From contig JAFSQE010000007.1 of NCBI GenBank assembly GCA_017446775.1, forward strand, positions 41,448-105,447: a stretch of DNA of 64,000 bases. The letters are read 5' to 3'. The stretch comes from Bacteroidales bacterium. Its GTDB lineage: Bacteria > Bacteroidota > Bacteroidia > Bacteroidales > UBA932. The position numbers and the translations under genes are program-made. This document shows, in pieces, positions 1 through 9,704 of the stretch. The first letter of the stretch is position 1. The number at the start of each line of letters is the position of its first letter. The notes under the pieces are model-generated. The model made no database searches and was not told the origin of the DNA. It saw nothing but the letters and a program-made list of their open reading frames with translations.

Positions 1-36
1 GGAACGAACCGCTCCAAAAGGGATCGGCCGTTCCAG
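1..36 (-). terminator. Possible hairpin after the POT transporter gene
   Basis: An imperfect inverted repeat (GGAACG at 1-6, CGTTCC at 31-36, with partly paired bases between) lies 27 bp beyond the stop of the peptide transporter on the minus strand. It could end that transcript, but any T-run would lie outside the window. Confidence 0.35.
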
Positions 37-62
37 TTTAATATGACTATAGCAACGTCCAT

Positions 63-1592
63 TTAACTGTCGGCAGTAGCGGCCTCCAGCTTCTTCATCA
101 TTGCAAACATAAAGATGGCAGAGATTACGCATACGCCAAGGAATACTGCCCATACCACCCAGAGGGGAAGGCCACCCCAGAGGTGACCGCCAACCTGTAC
201 CAGGAAGTTGCCCAGCGCAGTTGCGACAAACCACATACCCATCATCATACCCTTGTATTTGGGAGGAGCTACCTTTGAGACGAAAGAGATACCCATCGGG
301 CTCAGGAGCAACTCTCCGAAGGTGAGGATAAGGTATACGGTGATGAGCCAGTACGGCGATACCAGGGTCTCCGGCATGCCGGCCTCGCGTGCAGCGGCCT
401 GAACCTCGGGGGTGTTGAGGCCGATGGAGGCGAACACCATAAGCCCGAATGCAACTGCTGCCACAAGCATACCGTAGGCAATCTTGCGGGGAGCAGAAGG
501 TTCTTTGCCTTTGTTTGCCAGGGCTCCGAAAATGGCCATTGACACAGGCGTGAGGGCAACTACATAGAATGGATTGAAGTGCTGGAAAATGGGGGCGCTG
601 ATCTCTACGGCGCCACTGAGGCGTGTGTACTGCCAGCAGAGGAATGCACAGGCAACCGCAACCACACCCACGCCAATCAGTTTGCCGCGGCCGGTGGCCT
701 CTTTGTCAAATACAGAGAACAGGGCATATACTATGGCGATTACCGCTACCAGGTTCCACACATTGAACGGCATGGAGGCTATGCCATCTATGCTGCGCTC
801 TGTGAATTCGTTGGCGAAGTAAGTCAGGGTAAGGCCGTTCTGGTGGAAAGACATCCAGAAGAAGATAACAACGGCAAACACCAGGAAAAGGGCCACCATG
901 CGCTTCTTGGTCTGCTCCGGGGTGAGGGTATCCACAACCTTGGCCTTGTCTCCCTTTGCATGACCGCCCTCTACATGGCGGAACCAGTTGCGGAAAGCGT
1001 AGTATATGATGATTGAAACTATCAGGGAGACGCATGCTACGGCAAAGGAGAAGTGATATGCGGAGTTGCCGTCAAATCCCAGGCTGATGGCCCATTCGCG
1101 GATCTTGATGGCTGCGGTGGGTGCAAACAGGGCGCCGATGTTGATTGCCATGTAGAACAGAGAGAAGCCGGAGTCGCGTTTGGCTGCATATTTGGGGTCG
1201 TTGTACAGATCGCCGACCATGACCTGGAGGTTGCCCTTGAACAGGCCTGTGCCGAATCCGATAAGCAACAGCGCAGCCAGCATACCAACCAGGGCCACGG
1301 TACCGCCACCAAGGGGAACGGAGAGCAGCAGATAGCCAAGGAACATTACGATAATGCCGGTAGTGACCATCTTCCCGAAGCCGAACTTGTCTGCAAGGAT
1401 ACCGCCGATAAGGGGGAAGAAATACACCAGCATCAAAAACGAGCTGTAGATTGTGCCGGCAGTACCTGCCGAAAGACCGAAGTTGGCCCTTAAGAAGAGG
1501 GCAAACACGGCAATCATGGTGTAGTAGCCAAAGCGCTCGCCGGTGTTGGCAAGTGCAAGGGCGAACAAACCTTTAGGTTGATTCTTGAACAT
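63..1592 (-). CDS. POT-family proton-dependent oligopeptide transporter
   Basis: This 509-residue multi-pass inner-membrane protein belongs to the POT/PTR2 family of the major facilitator superfamily. The family imports di- and tripeptides with protons. The N-terminal ERFGYY motif (residues 19-24) matches the family ExxERFxYY signature, and the FYMAINIGALFAP stretch near residue 147 is the second PTR2 signature. The length is normal and the start ATG is followed at once by the first helix. The next gene upstream, 21 bp away, is the dipeptidase pepD, so peptide uptake and hydrolysis are probably linked. The exact substrate cannot be told from sequence. Confidence 0.93.
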   Translation of the reverse strand: MFKNQPKGLFALALANTGERFGYYTMIAVFALFLRANFGLSAGTAGTIYSSFLMLVYFFPLIGGILADKFGFGKMVTTGIIVMFLGYLLLSVPLGGGTVALVGMLAALLLIGFGTGLFKGNLQVMVGDLYNDPKYAAKRDSGFSLFYMAINIGALFAPTAAIKIREWAISLGFDGNSAYHFSFAVACVSLIVSIIIYYAFRNWFRHVEGGHAKGDKAKVVDTLTPEQTKKRMVALFLVFAVVIFFWMSFHQNGLTLTYFANEFTERSIDGIASMPFNVWNLVAVIAIVYALFSVFDKEATGRGKLIGVGVVAVACAFLCWQYTRLSGAVEISAPIFQHFNPFYVVALTPVSMAIFGALANKGKEPSAPRKIAYGMLVAAVAFGLMVFASIGLNTPEVQAAAREAGMPETLVSPYWLITVYLILTFGELLLSPMGISFVSKVAPPKYKGMMMGMWFVATALGNFLVQVGGHLWGGLPLWVVWAVFLGVCVISAIFMFAMMKKLEAATADS

Positions 1593-1613
1593 ATTTTAAG
1601 TTATGATTAGTTA

Positions 1614-3077
1614 TTACTTTTTGGGAGCGTTCTCCAGCACCTTGACCACGAAGTCCCAGAATTTGCCCACGGAAGCGACGTTAACGCGCTCGTCGGGTGA
1701 GTGGGGGGAGCAGAGGGTAGGGCCGATGGATACCATGTCGAGGCCTTTGTAGGTGGCACCAATTATGCCGCACTCCAGACCTGCATGGATAGCCATAACC
1801 TTTGGCTCAATGCCGTACATATCCTTATAGACCTTTTTCATGGTGGCCAGCATGGGAGATTTCATATCGGGAGCCCAGCCGGAATAGCCGCCGGAATATT
1901 CAACCTTGGCACCGGCAAGCTCCATTACGGCGCGCATAGCCTCTGCCAGGTCGTTCTTTGCCGTATCCACCGAGCTGCGAAGCAGGCAGTCGATATCGAT
2001 GCTGTGGCCGTTGGAGCGGACAATAGCCAGGTTGGAAGAGGTCTCCACCAGGCCGGGGACGTCGGCACTCATACGCACGACGTTGTTGGGGCATGCCAGA
2101 ACGGCCTTGACCATACGCAGAGCAACTCCACCCTTCATTACGCGTTCTGCCTCGCAGGGCTTCACAAACATATCCACGGCGGGATCGATGCTGCCGATCT
2201 CGCTCTTTACGGCCTCGAAAGTCTCGGCCACCGTCTTTTTCAGGGCAGATGCCTTTGCGGCGGGCACGGCCACTACAGCCACCGCCTCGCGCGGAATGGC
2301 ATTGCGAAGGTTACCGCCGGCGATGCTTGCCAGACGGCCATCCATATCGCGTAGCACGGGGAGCAGGGTGCGGGCCATAGTCTTGTTGGCATTGCCGCGA
2401 CCCTCGTTAATTTCCATTCCGGAGTGGCCGCCACGCATCCCTTTGACAGTGATTTTAAAGAACTTGTATCCATCCGGAGCGGCTTCTGTGCGATATGGGA
2501 AGCTGAAGTGTGCATCCAGGCCGCCGGCACAGCCGACATAAATCTCACCCTCTGTCTCGGAGTCGAGGTTGAGCAGGATTTCTCCTTTGAGTTTGCCCTT
2601 CTCCAGACCGAATGCGCCGGTCATACCAGTCTCCTCGTCTATCGTAAAGAGGGCCTCGATGGGGCCGTGCCTGAGATCTTTCGCCTCCAGGATAGCCATA
2701 GCGGTGGCCACGCCCATGCCGTCGTCGGCACCCAGTGTGGTGCCGCGGGCCTTAACCCACTTTTCTCCGTTAATTTCATACTCATAGGCATCAACCGGGT
2801 CCTTCTCCCAGTCGTGGGGAGTATCGGCATTGTTCTGCGGAACCATATCCAGATGGGCCTGCAGGATTATGCCCTTGCGGTTTTCCATCCCGGCAGTGGC
2901 CGGTTTGCGGATAATAATATTGCCCAATTTGTCGCGGTAGGTCTCAAGGCCAAGGTCGCGACCGAATTTCTCTGCAAATTCTACCGCCTTGATCTCTTTC
3001 TTACTGGGGCGGGGTACCTGTGTGAGCGCATAAAAGTTCTTCCACACGCGCTCCGGTTTCAAGGATGCAATCGTCAT
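1614..3077 (-). CDS. pepD: Aminoacyl-histidine dipeptidase (peptidase family M20C)
   Basis: A 487-residue cytosolic metallopeptidase expected to hydrolyse dipeptides such as Xaa-His. The M20 metal-site motifs are in order: AHLDMVP (H75, D77), GADDGMG (D118/D119), DEETGM (E148/E149) and HAGLECG near the C-terminus. A dimerisation/lid domain separates the halves, as in family members. The length is typical. It lies between the POT transporter and a DUF4831 gene on the same strand with short gaps, consistent with one transcript for peptide use. Confidence 0.95.
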   Translation of the reverse strand: MTIASLKPERVWKNFYALTQVPRPSKKEIKAVEFAEKFGRDLGLETYRDKLGNIIIRKPATAGMENRKGIILQAHLDMVPQNNADTPHDWEKDPVDAYEYEINGEKWVKARGTTLGADDGMGVATAMAILEAKDLRHGPIEALFTIDEETGMTGAFGLEKGKLKGEILLNLDSETEGEIYVGCAGGLDAHFSFPYRTEAAPDGYKFFKITVKGMRGGHSGMEINEGRGNANKTMARTLLPVLRDMDGRLASIAGGNLRNAIPREAVAVVAVPAAKASALKKTVAETFEAVKSEIGSIDPAVDMFVKPCEAERVMKGGVALRMVKAVLACPNNVVRMSADVPGLVETSSNLAIVRSNGHSIDIDCLLRSSVDTAKNDLAEAMRAVMELAGAKVEYSGGYSGWAPDMKSPMLATMKKVYKDMYGIEPKVMAIHAGLECGIIGATYKGLDMVSIGPTLCSPHSPDERVNVASVGKFWDFVVKVLENAPKK

Positions 3078-3095
3078 ATATTTTCAGTATAATAA

Positions 3096-4139
3096 TTACA
3101 GGGGGAATGAGAGCATCTCGCCAAACTGGTACATGGGGATGCGGGTCTGCAGCAGCAGCTGTGCACCGTCGTATACGCGTGCGGTGGCGGTGCGGGGTAC
3201 ACGGTAATATATCACATCGCCCTTGGCCGATACTGCGGGGGCATCGACCTTGTCGTCCAGCTCCAGATCCAGCACTATCGGACGTCCGGAGAGGTCGCTG
3301 ACGGGTACCAGCCCCTCGGTGTCGGAGAGGCGGAACGCTACATACTTGTGGTCGCGACGGCCGGCCTGGGGCACTACGTCAAAGTTCATGGTCTGTACCG
3401 ACTCCACGGTGGTGCCGTAGAACATGCTCATATACTCATCTTCCATCCGCATTAGCTCTTTGATCGCAGCGTCCATCGCCTCGCCGCTGTAGGTGGCGTC
3501 GGTGTCGCCGGTAACTATCGCCATGCGCATCGAACGGAGCCTGAAGATGGTTGCAGCTGTCTCTGCCGCCTTCTTCTCTGCCGATTTCTCTACCACCTGA
3601 CTCTGGGAAACAGCCACTTTATCATAGCCGTGGGCGGTCTTTACGCTCTTGTAAAGGGTCGTGGTAGCGGTAGAGAGATTGTTCTCCACATCCTTGCCTG
3701 CAAAGGCATCGTTGCCGGCAAGCGAGGGGAACCGCCAGGTCTGCTCCTTGCCGGTGTAGCTGTCGGCAGCCACCACCAGGCCCTGGGAACAAAGCTGCAT
3801 GAAACCTTCCATCGCCCCGGCCTTTTTGAGGTTTACCGCAATCCGGATTGCCGGATCGGCCTCAAGGTAAGGCACCATCTTTATCGATTTCAGGTAATAA
3901 CTTACCCCGTTTGAGGTGCGCGCCTCGCTGCCCATATATTTCTTGGCATATTCTGCATAGGGACCTGCGATAAAATCTTCCCGGACGGCCTCCACAGTGA
4001 AGGTGACGCTGGTCACGGGGAGCGAATATACCGCCGTACCGCCTTTGGCGCCGGCGTTCTGCGGAATCGCCTGTGCAACGGCTGCCGTAGAAACTGCCAT
4101 CAGCAGCGCGACAAGCATGACTTTGAAAGTGTTTTTCAT
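3096..4139 (-). CDS. DUF4831 family exported protein
   Basis: A 347-residue protein of the Bacteroidetes family DUF4831, whose function is not known. The start is placed at the ATG that gives a clear signal peptide (MKNTFKVMLVALLMAVSTAA), followed by a signal peptidase I-like site near AVAQA. A longer reading frame exists upstream but overlaps the acyltransferase gene and adds no plausible sequence. The mature protein is soluble and probably periplasmic. It is 4 bp from the upstream acyltransferase, so the two are likely co-transcribed. Confidence 0.8.
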   Translation of the reverse strand: MKNTFKVMLVALLMAVSTAAVAQAIPQNAGAKGGTAVYSLPVTSVTFTVEAVREDFIAGPYAEYAKKYMGSEARTSNGVSYYLKSIKMVPYLEADPAIRIAVNLKKAGAMEGFMQLCSQGLVVAADSYTGKEQTWRFPSLAGNDAFAGKDVENNLSTATTTLYKSVKTAHGYDKVAVSQSQVVEKSAEKKAAETAATIFRLRSMRMAIVTGDTDATYSGEAMDAAIKELMRMEDEYMSMFYGTTVESVQTMNFDVVPQAGRRDHKYVAFRLSDTEGLVPVSDLSGRPIVLDLELDDKVDAPAVSAKGDVIYYRVPRTATARVYDGAQLLLQTRIPMYQFGEMLSFPL

Positions 4140-4143
4140 ATCG

Positions 4144-5076
4144 TTATAAAGTTTTTCCCTCTTTATTGCAATTGTAGGGCCACAGGTTTTTCCAGCGGCG
4201 GTGGCTCCAAAGCCAGCTCTCCTTGCGGCAGAGGATATCCCTCTCGAGCAGGGCGGCATAAGTGCCGGTTACCTCTCCCGGAGCCGTTTTTGAAGCGTCG
4301 GAACAAATTTGCGAAATTTTAATGACATATTCACCTCTTTTGACCTTGTCCAGGTAAACATATAGCACAGGGAGGTGCAATTTGCGGGCGATTGCCTCCG
4401 CCCCGCCGTGCCATTCGGTCTGCAGGCCGAGAAATTCTGTGGTGAGCGCCCCCCCTGAATAAGGATACTGGTCGGCGATAAAGAAGTACAGCCGCCTGCT
4501 GTCGCGCCTCTGGAGCATATAACGCAGAATCTTGTGCGATGGCACCAGGGCGCCAGGCGTATTCAGCCGGTGGTGGCGCAGAACAAGGAACAGCTGTTCT
4601 GAGAGTTTGCTGTGCAGAGTCTGATAGGTCACCGTCATATCCTTGGGCGCGAAGGCGGGGTGCTGCATATAGCTTGTCAGGTCACTGGCCAGTTCCCAGT
4701 TGCCGGTGTGCGCGAGCAGGGTAACGACACCCGGCGAATTGAGATACGCCCTGTTTATTACCTCTTCAGACGATGGGTCGACCCGGTAGAAGCCCTTGCG
4801 GCTGATGTGGCGTCCGCTGCGGGTCATTGCCCACACGGTCTCTGCGACCACATCGCCCAGATGCCTGTAATAATCGTTCTTCAGCTTTTCGCGCGCCTGC
4901 GGCGTCATATCGGGAAAGGCTCCTTCCAGGTTGGTGTCGATCACATCGCGGCGATACCGGAAAACGTCGCGCAGAAGCCAGGTGATGATCCGGGCAAAGA
5001 GGTAGTGGACGCGCAGCGGAAGCAGCGAGAGCACGTACAGCGGTGCGAGTATCAGCCAGGCCAGGAGGCGGTACAT
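4144..5076 (-). CDS. Lysophospholipid/lipid A acyltransferase (LpxL/HtrB family)
   Basis: A 310-residue membrane-associated acyltransferase. An N-terminal hydrophobic segment is followed by the LpxL-type domain with the catalytic HTGNWE motif near residue 127 (the HX4D/E motif of this superfamily). Family members add secondary acyl chains to lipid A at the inner face of the inner membrane. Bacteroidetes copies are often simply called lysophospholipid acyltransferases. It lies 6 bp after rfbC, another envelope gene, on the same strand. The acyl donor and acceptor cannot be read from sequence. Confidence 0.88.
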   Translation of the reverse strand: MYRLLAWLILAPLYVLSLLPLRVHYLFARIITWLLRDVFRYRRDVIDTNLEGAFPDMTPQAREKLKNDYYRHLGDVVAETVWAMTRSGRHISRKGFYRVDPSSEEVINRAYLNSPGVVTLLAHTGNWELASDLTSYMQHPAFAPKDMTVTYQTLHSKLSEQLFLVLRHHRLNTPGALVPSHKILRYMLQRRDSRRLYFFIADQYPYSGGALTTEFLGLQTEWHGGAEAIARKLHLPVLYVYLDKVKRGEYVIKISQICSDASKTAPGEVTGTYAALLERDILCRKESWLWSHRRWKNLWPYNCNKEGKTL

Positions 5077-5082
5077 ATCCTT

Positions 5083-5628
5083 CTAACGTTTTTCGGGCAG
5101 GAAAAACGGTGCGGTTGCGTCTTTCTCAGAGAGAATGATTTCGCCTTCAGGCAGCATCCATCCGATGCCGAAGGCGGGGTCGTTCCAACGGTAAGAACCT
5201 TCTGAAGCGGGGGCGTAGTAGCTGCTGCATTTGTACTGGAATATGGTGTCGTTCTCCAGCACGGCATATCCGTGGGCAAAGCCGCGCGGGATGTACAGCA
5301 TCCGGTGGTTTGCCCCGCTGAGCTCTACAGAGATGTATTTGCCGAATGTGGGGGAGTTTTCGCGGATATCCACAGCCACGTCCTGCACGCGCCCCTTGAC
5401 CACGCGCACCAGCTTGGCCTGTGCCGCATCGCCCTTTTGGAAATGGAGACCGCGAAGCACGCCCCGTTTTGCAGACAGACTCTCGTTGTCCTGCACAAAC
5501 TCAATGTCTGCAACCTCCCTTCTGAACTCGTCGGCGCGGAACGCCTCGAAGAAATATCCGCGCGCATCGCCCCACACCTGCGGCTCGATTATAACGGGCC
5601 CCTCTATGTCTGTTTTGATATAGTTCAT
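5083..5628 (-). CDS. rfbC: dTDP-4-dehydrorhamnose 3,5-epimerase
   Basis: A 181-residue RmlC cupin that epimerises dTDP-4-keto-6-deoxyglucose on the way to dTDP-rhamnose. The RGLHFQ motif carrying the catalytic histidine is near residue 60, and IPRGFAHGYAVLE near 115 is the second signature. The length is standard. No rmlA, rmlB or rmlD gene is in the window, so this copy is split from the rest of its pathway. It faces a LOG-family gene across a 31-bp divergent promoter region. A TAAATTTG -7 box only 6 bp before the ATG suggests a nearly leaderless mRNA. Confidence 0.95.
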   Translation of the reverse strand: MNYIKTDIEGPVIIEPQVWGDARGYFFEAFRADEFRREVADIEFVQDNESLSAKRGVLRGLHFQKGDAAQAKLVRVVKGRVQDVAVDIRENSPTFGKYISVELSGANHRMLYIPRGFAHGYAVLENDTIFQYKCSSYYAPASEGSYRWNDPAFGIGWMLPEGEIILSEKDATAPFFLPEKR

Positions 5629-5634
5629 AGATTA

Positions 5635-5655
5635 CAAATTTAATAACTATCTTTG
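5635..5655. promoter_or_regulatory. Divergent promoters of rfbC and the LOG gene
   Basis: Two Bacteroidetes -7 boxes (TAnnTTTG) lie back to back: TAAATTTG on the minus strand (5635-5642) and TATCTTTG on the plus strand (5648-5655). Each ends 4-6 bp before the start codon of its gene, so the predicted transcripts begin at or next to the ATG. Confidence 0.65.
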
Positions 5656-5659
5656 AATT

Positions 5660-6223
5660 ATGATTAAAACTGTGGCTGTGTATCTCGGGTCGCGACCGGG
5701 GAATGAACAGAAGTTTATACGCAATGCGTATCAGTTGGGCCGGTTGCTGGCCGCCCGTGGCATCCATATCGTATATGGCGGGGCTTCGGTGGGCACCATG
5801 AAGGCGCTGGCCGATGGCGCTGCATCTGCAGGTGGATACATCACCGGCGTGTTCCCGGCCGGCTTCAAGGGTAAGAGAGACAATGCCGATGCAGGGGTGC
5901 CCGTCGGCCCGGAAGGGGTGACCCTTACAGAGACCATACTGGTGGCCGATATCGCAGAACGCATCGCGACCATGGAGCGACTCTCCGATGCGATGATATT
6001 TTTGCCGGGCAGCTTCGGCACCATGACAGAGGCCTTCAGCTGGATGGAGGAGTGGCAGCTGGGATATCACTTCAAACCCGCCTTCGTGCTTAATACCGAC
6101 GGCTACTACGATGGGCTGCTGCATCAGTTTGACACAATGGTCGCAGCCGGCTTCATGGATGCGGACGACATGGGCCTTCTGCACGTCGCCCGCGATCCGG
6201 AGTCCCTGGTAGAGGCTCTTTAA
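5660..6223 (+). CDS. LOG-family (TIGR00730) Rossmann-fold protein
   Basis: A 187-residue protein of the LOG / lysine decarboxylase-like family. Characterised members are nucleoside 5'-monophosphate phosphoribohydrolases, such as those that release cytokinins. Visible motifs are VYGGASVGTMKALADGA near residue 37 and LPGSFGTMTE near 113. The latter is the PGGxGTxxE signature with Ser in place of the second Gly. It is the only plus-strand gene in the first 24 kb and runs convergent to dprA with a 4-bp gap. Its physiological substrate here is unknown. Confidence 0.85.
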   Translation: MIKTVAVYLGSRPGNEQKFIRNAYQLGRLLAARGIHIVYGGASVGTMKALADGAASAGGYITGVFPAGFKGKRDNADAGVPVGPEGVTLTETILVADIAERIATMERLSDAMIFLPGSFGTMTEAFSWMEEWQLGYHFKPAFVLNTDGYYDGLLHQFDTMVAAGFMDADDMGLLHVARDPESLVEAL

Positions 6224-6227
6224 TCCA

Positions 6228-7343
6228 TCATCTTGCAGAATATTTGTTCCCGGAGAGGGTGTAAACGGTGCCGGAAAGTTCCATCTCGAGCAGCGGGAGG
6301 GCAATGTCTGTGGTGGCGCAACCCAGAAACAGAGATATGGCGCGGATGTCAGATTCCGGGTTTTCGCGCAGGAAATCGAGGATTTTCCCTTTGACGGAAT
6401 CCTTATCCACGCCGCTGTCTGAACAAAAGTCAAGCGGAAGGAGGGTGTCGGCAGTATCCCATCCCATACTGCTGATGATGCTCCCGGCGCCGGTGGCGAT
6501 GGCGGCGGTGTTGTTCTCTATAAGGTCGTTGCAACCCTTAAAGGTGGTATCGTCTATGCGGCCGGGCACGGCAAACACGCTGCGGTTATAGTCCTGCGCC
6601 AACTGGGCGGTGATAAGGCCTCCGCCCCTGGCTTTTGATTCCACCACCAGCGTGCAGTCCGACAGGCCTGCGATGATGCGGTTGCGTCTTACGAAATTGA
6701 TGGGATAGGAGGGGACGAACGGGGAGAATTCGGTTACCAGCGCCCCGTGCCCCTCCAGGATCTGCCCAGCAAGCTGTTCGTTGGAGGGCGGATAGGTTGT
6801 GTCGAATCCCGTCCCCATCACCGCAACGGTGTCGAGCCCGTACTTTAAGGCGAACGTATGGGCGTGGGTGTCGATGCCCAGCGCCATCCCGCTCACGATA
6901 ACCGGCTTTATGGCCAGAGCTGCCAGATTTTCGATAATCCGTTCGCAGTAGCGGCGGCCGTACTGGGTGCTGGCACGGGTGCCCACAATGGCGATAAACC
7001 GGGGCCGGGAGAAGTCACAATGCCCCTTTGTATAGAGCAGCAGCGGGGCGTCGGGGCATTGCCGCAGCCGGGCGGGGTAGTTGCTGTCTGTATAACATAA
7101 CATCTCCAGGCCGTGCTCCAGTGCCCAGTCGATGTCTCGTGCGGCGGCATCGGCCATGTAATGGCTGAAAAGCTTGCCCGCAATACGTTCCAGCGGAGGA
7201 AAGATCTTTACGGCTTCCCGCTGCCCAATCTCAAAGATGGCAGTGGCGCTGCCGAATGTTTCAAGAATTTCACGTGCGGGGGTGCTGTTCCCCTCGAAAC
7301 AGCCCGCCAGGCGGGCGGTGTCAATCAAATAATCCCGTCTCAT
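6228..7343 (-). CDS. dprA: DNA-processing protein DprA
   Basis: A 371-residue DprA/Smf protein that loads RecA on incoming single-stranded DNA during natural transformation. An N-terminal helical (SAM-like) region is followed by a Rossmann domain with IVGTRASTQYGRR near residue 119 and SGMALGIDTHAHTFAL near 154. A C-terminal winged-helix-like domain covers roughly the last 65 residues. The length is normal and the reading frame intact, so this function may be active, though no other competence gene is in the window apart from the HHH protein at 42.7 kb. Confidence 0.95.
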   Translation of the reverse strand: MRRDYLIDTARLAGCFEGNSTPAREILETFGSATAIFEIGQREAVKIFPPLERIAGKLFSHYMADAAARDIDWALEHGLEMLCYTDSNYPARLRQCPDAPLLLYTKGHCDFSRPRFIAIVGTRASTQYGRRYCERIIENLAALAIKPVIVSGMALGIDTHAHTFALKYGLDTVAVMGTGFDTTYPPSNEQLAGQILEGHGALVTEFSPFVPSYPINFVRRNRIIAGLSDCTLVVESKARGGGLITAQLAQDYNRSVFAVPGRIDDTTFKGCNDLIENNTAAIATGAGSIISSMGWDTADTLLPLDFCSDSGVDKDSVKGKILDFLRENPESDIRAISLFLGCATTDIALPLLEMELSGTVYTLSGNKYSAR

Positions 7344-7440
7344 TACGATTTGCGTTTTTGGCGCAATGTAACCAAACGGGACTCAACAGGGCGGACAAAA
7401 TCTCAAATTCTGCCCTTGTGTATGTTTTTAAAAACAGAGA

Positions 7441-8490
7441 TCAGATTATCAACATTGCATCTCCGTAGGTGCCGAACTGGTAACCCTCCTGGAGAGCGAC
7501 CTCGTATGCATGCATCACGTTACGATAGCCACCAAAGGCAGCCACGTTCATCAGCATGGTTGATTTGGGGAGATGGAAGTTGGAAATCAGGGCATCCGGT
7601 ATGGAGCACTTGTAGGGGGGGAAGATAAACTTGTTGGTCCAGCCTTCGAACTCCTCTATCTCTTTGGTGGTGGTGACAAAGGTCTCCAGGCCGCGCAGGA
7701 CGGTGATTCCGACAGCCACAACCCGGTGTCCGGAGCGCTTGGTCCTGTTCACCATCTCTGCAGTCTCTGCCGATATCGACAGCGGCTCGCTGTCCATCTT
7801 GTGCTTTGAGAGGTCCTCTACATCCACGGTGTGGAAGTGGGCATTGCCCATGTGCAGGGTGATGAACGCCTGGTTCACCCCTTTGATCTCGAGCCGTTTG
7901 AACAGGATGCGGCTGAAGTGCAGCCCGGCAGCGGGCGATGCCACAGCCCCTTCGTTCTTGGCGTAGATGGTCTGGAACCGCTCCTTGTCTATCTCCTCTG
8001 CCCTGGGGCGGATCCACTTTGGTACCGGCAGCGACCCGATGGAATAGAGCGCCTTTTTGAACTCTTCATATGGACCGTCGTAGAGAAAGCGGAGGGTGCG
8101 GCCGCGGGAGGTGGTATTGTCTATAACCTCTGCCACCAGAGAATTGTCGTCACCAAAATAGAGCTTGTTGCCAATGCGTATCTTGCGGGCGGGGTCTACC
8201 AGGACATCCCACAGGTGCTGGTCGCGGTTTAGCTCACGCAGCAGGAAAACCTCGATCTCGGCACCGGTCTTCTCCTTGTTGCCGTAGAGTTTTGCGGGGA
8301 ACACCTTGGTGTCGTTGAACACGCAAAGGTCTCCGTCGTCGAGATAATCAATGAGGTCTTTGAAGATTTTGTGCTCTATTTCGCCCGTGTCCTTGTGCAA
8401 CACCATCAGGCGGCATTCGTCGCGTTCTTCAGAAGGATATTTTGCTATTTGCTCAAGGGTGAGCGGGAATTCGAATTCTTTTTGTTTCAT
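7441..8490 (-). CDS. queA: tRNA preQ1(34) S-adenosylmethionine ribosyltransferase-isomerase
   Basis: A 349-residue QueA enzyme that transfers and isomerises the ribosyl group of AdoMet to make epoxyqueuosine in tRNA anticodons (Tyr, His, Asn, Asp). Recognisable features are [13 protein letters not shown] near residue 58, SPAAGLHFS near 190 and [26 protein letters not shown] near 220. The length is standard. It follows truB on the same strand with a 15-bp gap, grouping two tRNA-modification genes. Confidence 0.96.
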   Translation of the reverse strand: MKQKEFEFPLTLEQIAKYPSEERDECRLMVLHKDTGEIEHKIFKDLIDYLDDGDLCVFNDTKVFPAKLYGNKEKTGAEIEVFLLRELNRDQHLWDVLVDPARKIRIGNKLYFGDDNSLVAEVIDNTTSRGRTLRFLYDGPYEEFKKALYSIGSLPVPKWIRPRAEEIDKERFQTIYAKNEGAVASPAAGLHFSRILFKRLEIKGVNQAFITLHMGNAHFHTVDVEDLSKHKMDSEPLSISAETAEMVNRTKRSGHRVVAVGITVLRGLETFVTTTKEIEEFEGWTNKFIFPPYKCSIPDALISNFHLPKSTMLMNVAAFGGYRNVMHAYEVALQEGYQFGTYGDAMLII

Positions 8491-8505
8491 GCGGTTTACC
8501 GGTAA

Positions 8506-9210
8506 TCAACCCGCGAAGTTATTCGATGAAAGGAAATAATCCAAAGAAATTGCGTTATTTATTTCAAAATCACCGCTTAATGTGCGTCTGAGGGCGGTAA
8601 GATGGGCACCGCTGCCCACCGCAAGACCCAGATCCCGCGCAAAAGAACGGATATAGGTCCCTTTGCTGCAGCGGATGCGGACGGTGGCCTGCGGCCGGAG
8701 GGAGGGGGCGCTGCCAAAATCCAGCAGTACGGCCTCTTCTATTATGATGGGGGCTGCCTTAACATCTACCGGTTCTCCGGCTCGGGCATACTCGTAGGCC
8801 CTTATACCGCCTATCATCTTGGCAGAAAAGATTGGAGGGACCTGCTCTTGCGGCCCGATAAAGCGCGCAAGAGCCTCCTCAACTATGTTTTTTGTGATGT
8901 GTTCGTGTGCGTATGTCGCATCGATCTCCTTCTCCAGGTCGTAGCTCGGAGTGGTTGCGCCAAACTCTATGGTTGCGACATACTCTTTGGTGTGGGCCTG
9001 CAGCTGTTCTGCTATCTTGGTGGCGCGTCCTACGCAAACCAGCAGCAACCCTGTTGCCAGGGGGTCCAGGGTGCCGGCATGTCCCACCTTGAGATTCTTC
9101 TGGTGGAAGTGCTTCTGCAGGGTGAATTTGATCTTGCGCACCGCATCGGCGCTGGTCCAGCCCAGGGGCTTGTCCAGAACTATGACCATCCCGTCGGGAT
9201 AGCTCTCCAT
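8506..9210 (-). CDS. truB: tRNA pseudouridine(55) synthase
   Basis: A 234-residue TruB that makes pseudouridine 55 in the tRNA T-loop. The catalytic motif VGHAGTLDPLATGLL (Asp nucleophile) is near residue 45, and GTYIRSFARDLG near 185 is the second signature. The start is set at the ATG preceding ESYPDGMVIVLDKPLGW. A longer in-frame extension would overlap the rpiB gene and has no family-like sequence. The C-terminal PUA domain is short or missing, as in many Bacteroidetes. The gene sits between rpiB and queA. Confidence 0.93.
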   Translation of the reverse strand: MESYPDGMVIVLDKPLGWTSADAVRKIKFTLQKHFHQKNLKVGHAGTLDPLATGLLLVCVGRATKIAEQLQAHTKEYVATIEFGATTPSYDLEKEIDATYAHEHITKNIVEEALARFIGPQEQVPPIFSAKMIGGIRAYEYARAGEPVDVKAAPIIIEEAVLLDFGSAPSLRPQATVRIRCSKGTYIRSFARDLGLAVGSGAHLTALRRTLSGDFEINNAISLDYFLSSNNFAG

Positions 9211-9268
9211 GCTGGCAGCTATCGGGCCGGAGAAGTTGCGGTCGAGGATGGTTGCGGCAATCACAAGA

Positions 9269-9703
9269 TTATCTGCATGGGATTTTGTCGATGCGTTTCT
9301 GATGACGTCCACCCTCGAACTGCGCCCCCAGATAGGCCTCCAGGATTGCAAGGGCCTGCTGCCGGCTTATGAAGCGGGCGGGCATGGAGAGGATGTTGGC
9401 GTTGTTGTGCTGCTTGGCAAGAGCGGCGATCTCGGGGCACCAGCACAGCGCGGCGCGGACCCCCTGGTGTTTGTTGAGGGTCATTGTGATGCCGTTGCCG
9501 CTGCCGCACATCGATACTCCGAAATCGACCTCGCCGCGTTCCACTGCATTGGCAAGAGGATGTGCTGTGTCGGGATAGTCCATGCTCTGGGGAGAGTTGG
9601 TGCCAAAGTCGGTAACCTTGTATCCTTTTGCGGCAAGGATACCCTTGATGTATTCTTTAAGTTCGTAACCTGCATGGTCGCAGGCCATACCTACAGTTGC
9701 CAT
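9269..9703 (-). CDS. rpiB: Ribose 5-phosphate isomerase B
   Basis: A 144-residue RpiB/LacAB-family isomerase that interconverts ribose 5-phosphate and ribulose 5-phosphate. Visible motifs are ACDHAGYELKEYI at residues 7-19, the FGVSMCGSGNG active-site stretch near 70, and NDANILSMPAR-like NNANILSMPARF near 101. It begins 1 bp after the ftsZ stop codon and is the first non-division gene downstream of the dcw cluster. Confidence 0.95.
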   Translation of the reverse strand: MATVGMACDHAGYELKEYIKGILAAKGYKVTDFGTNSPQSMDYPDTAHPLANAVERGEVDFGVSMCGSGNGITMTLNKHQGVRAALCWCPEIAALAKQHNNANILSMPARFISRQQALAILEAYLGAQFEGGRHQKRIDKIPCR

Positions 9704-9704
9704 A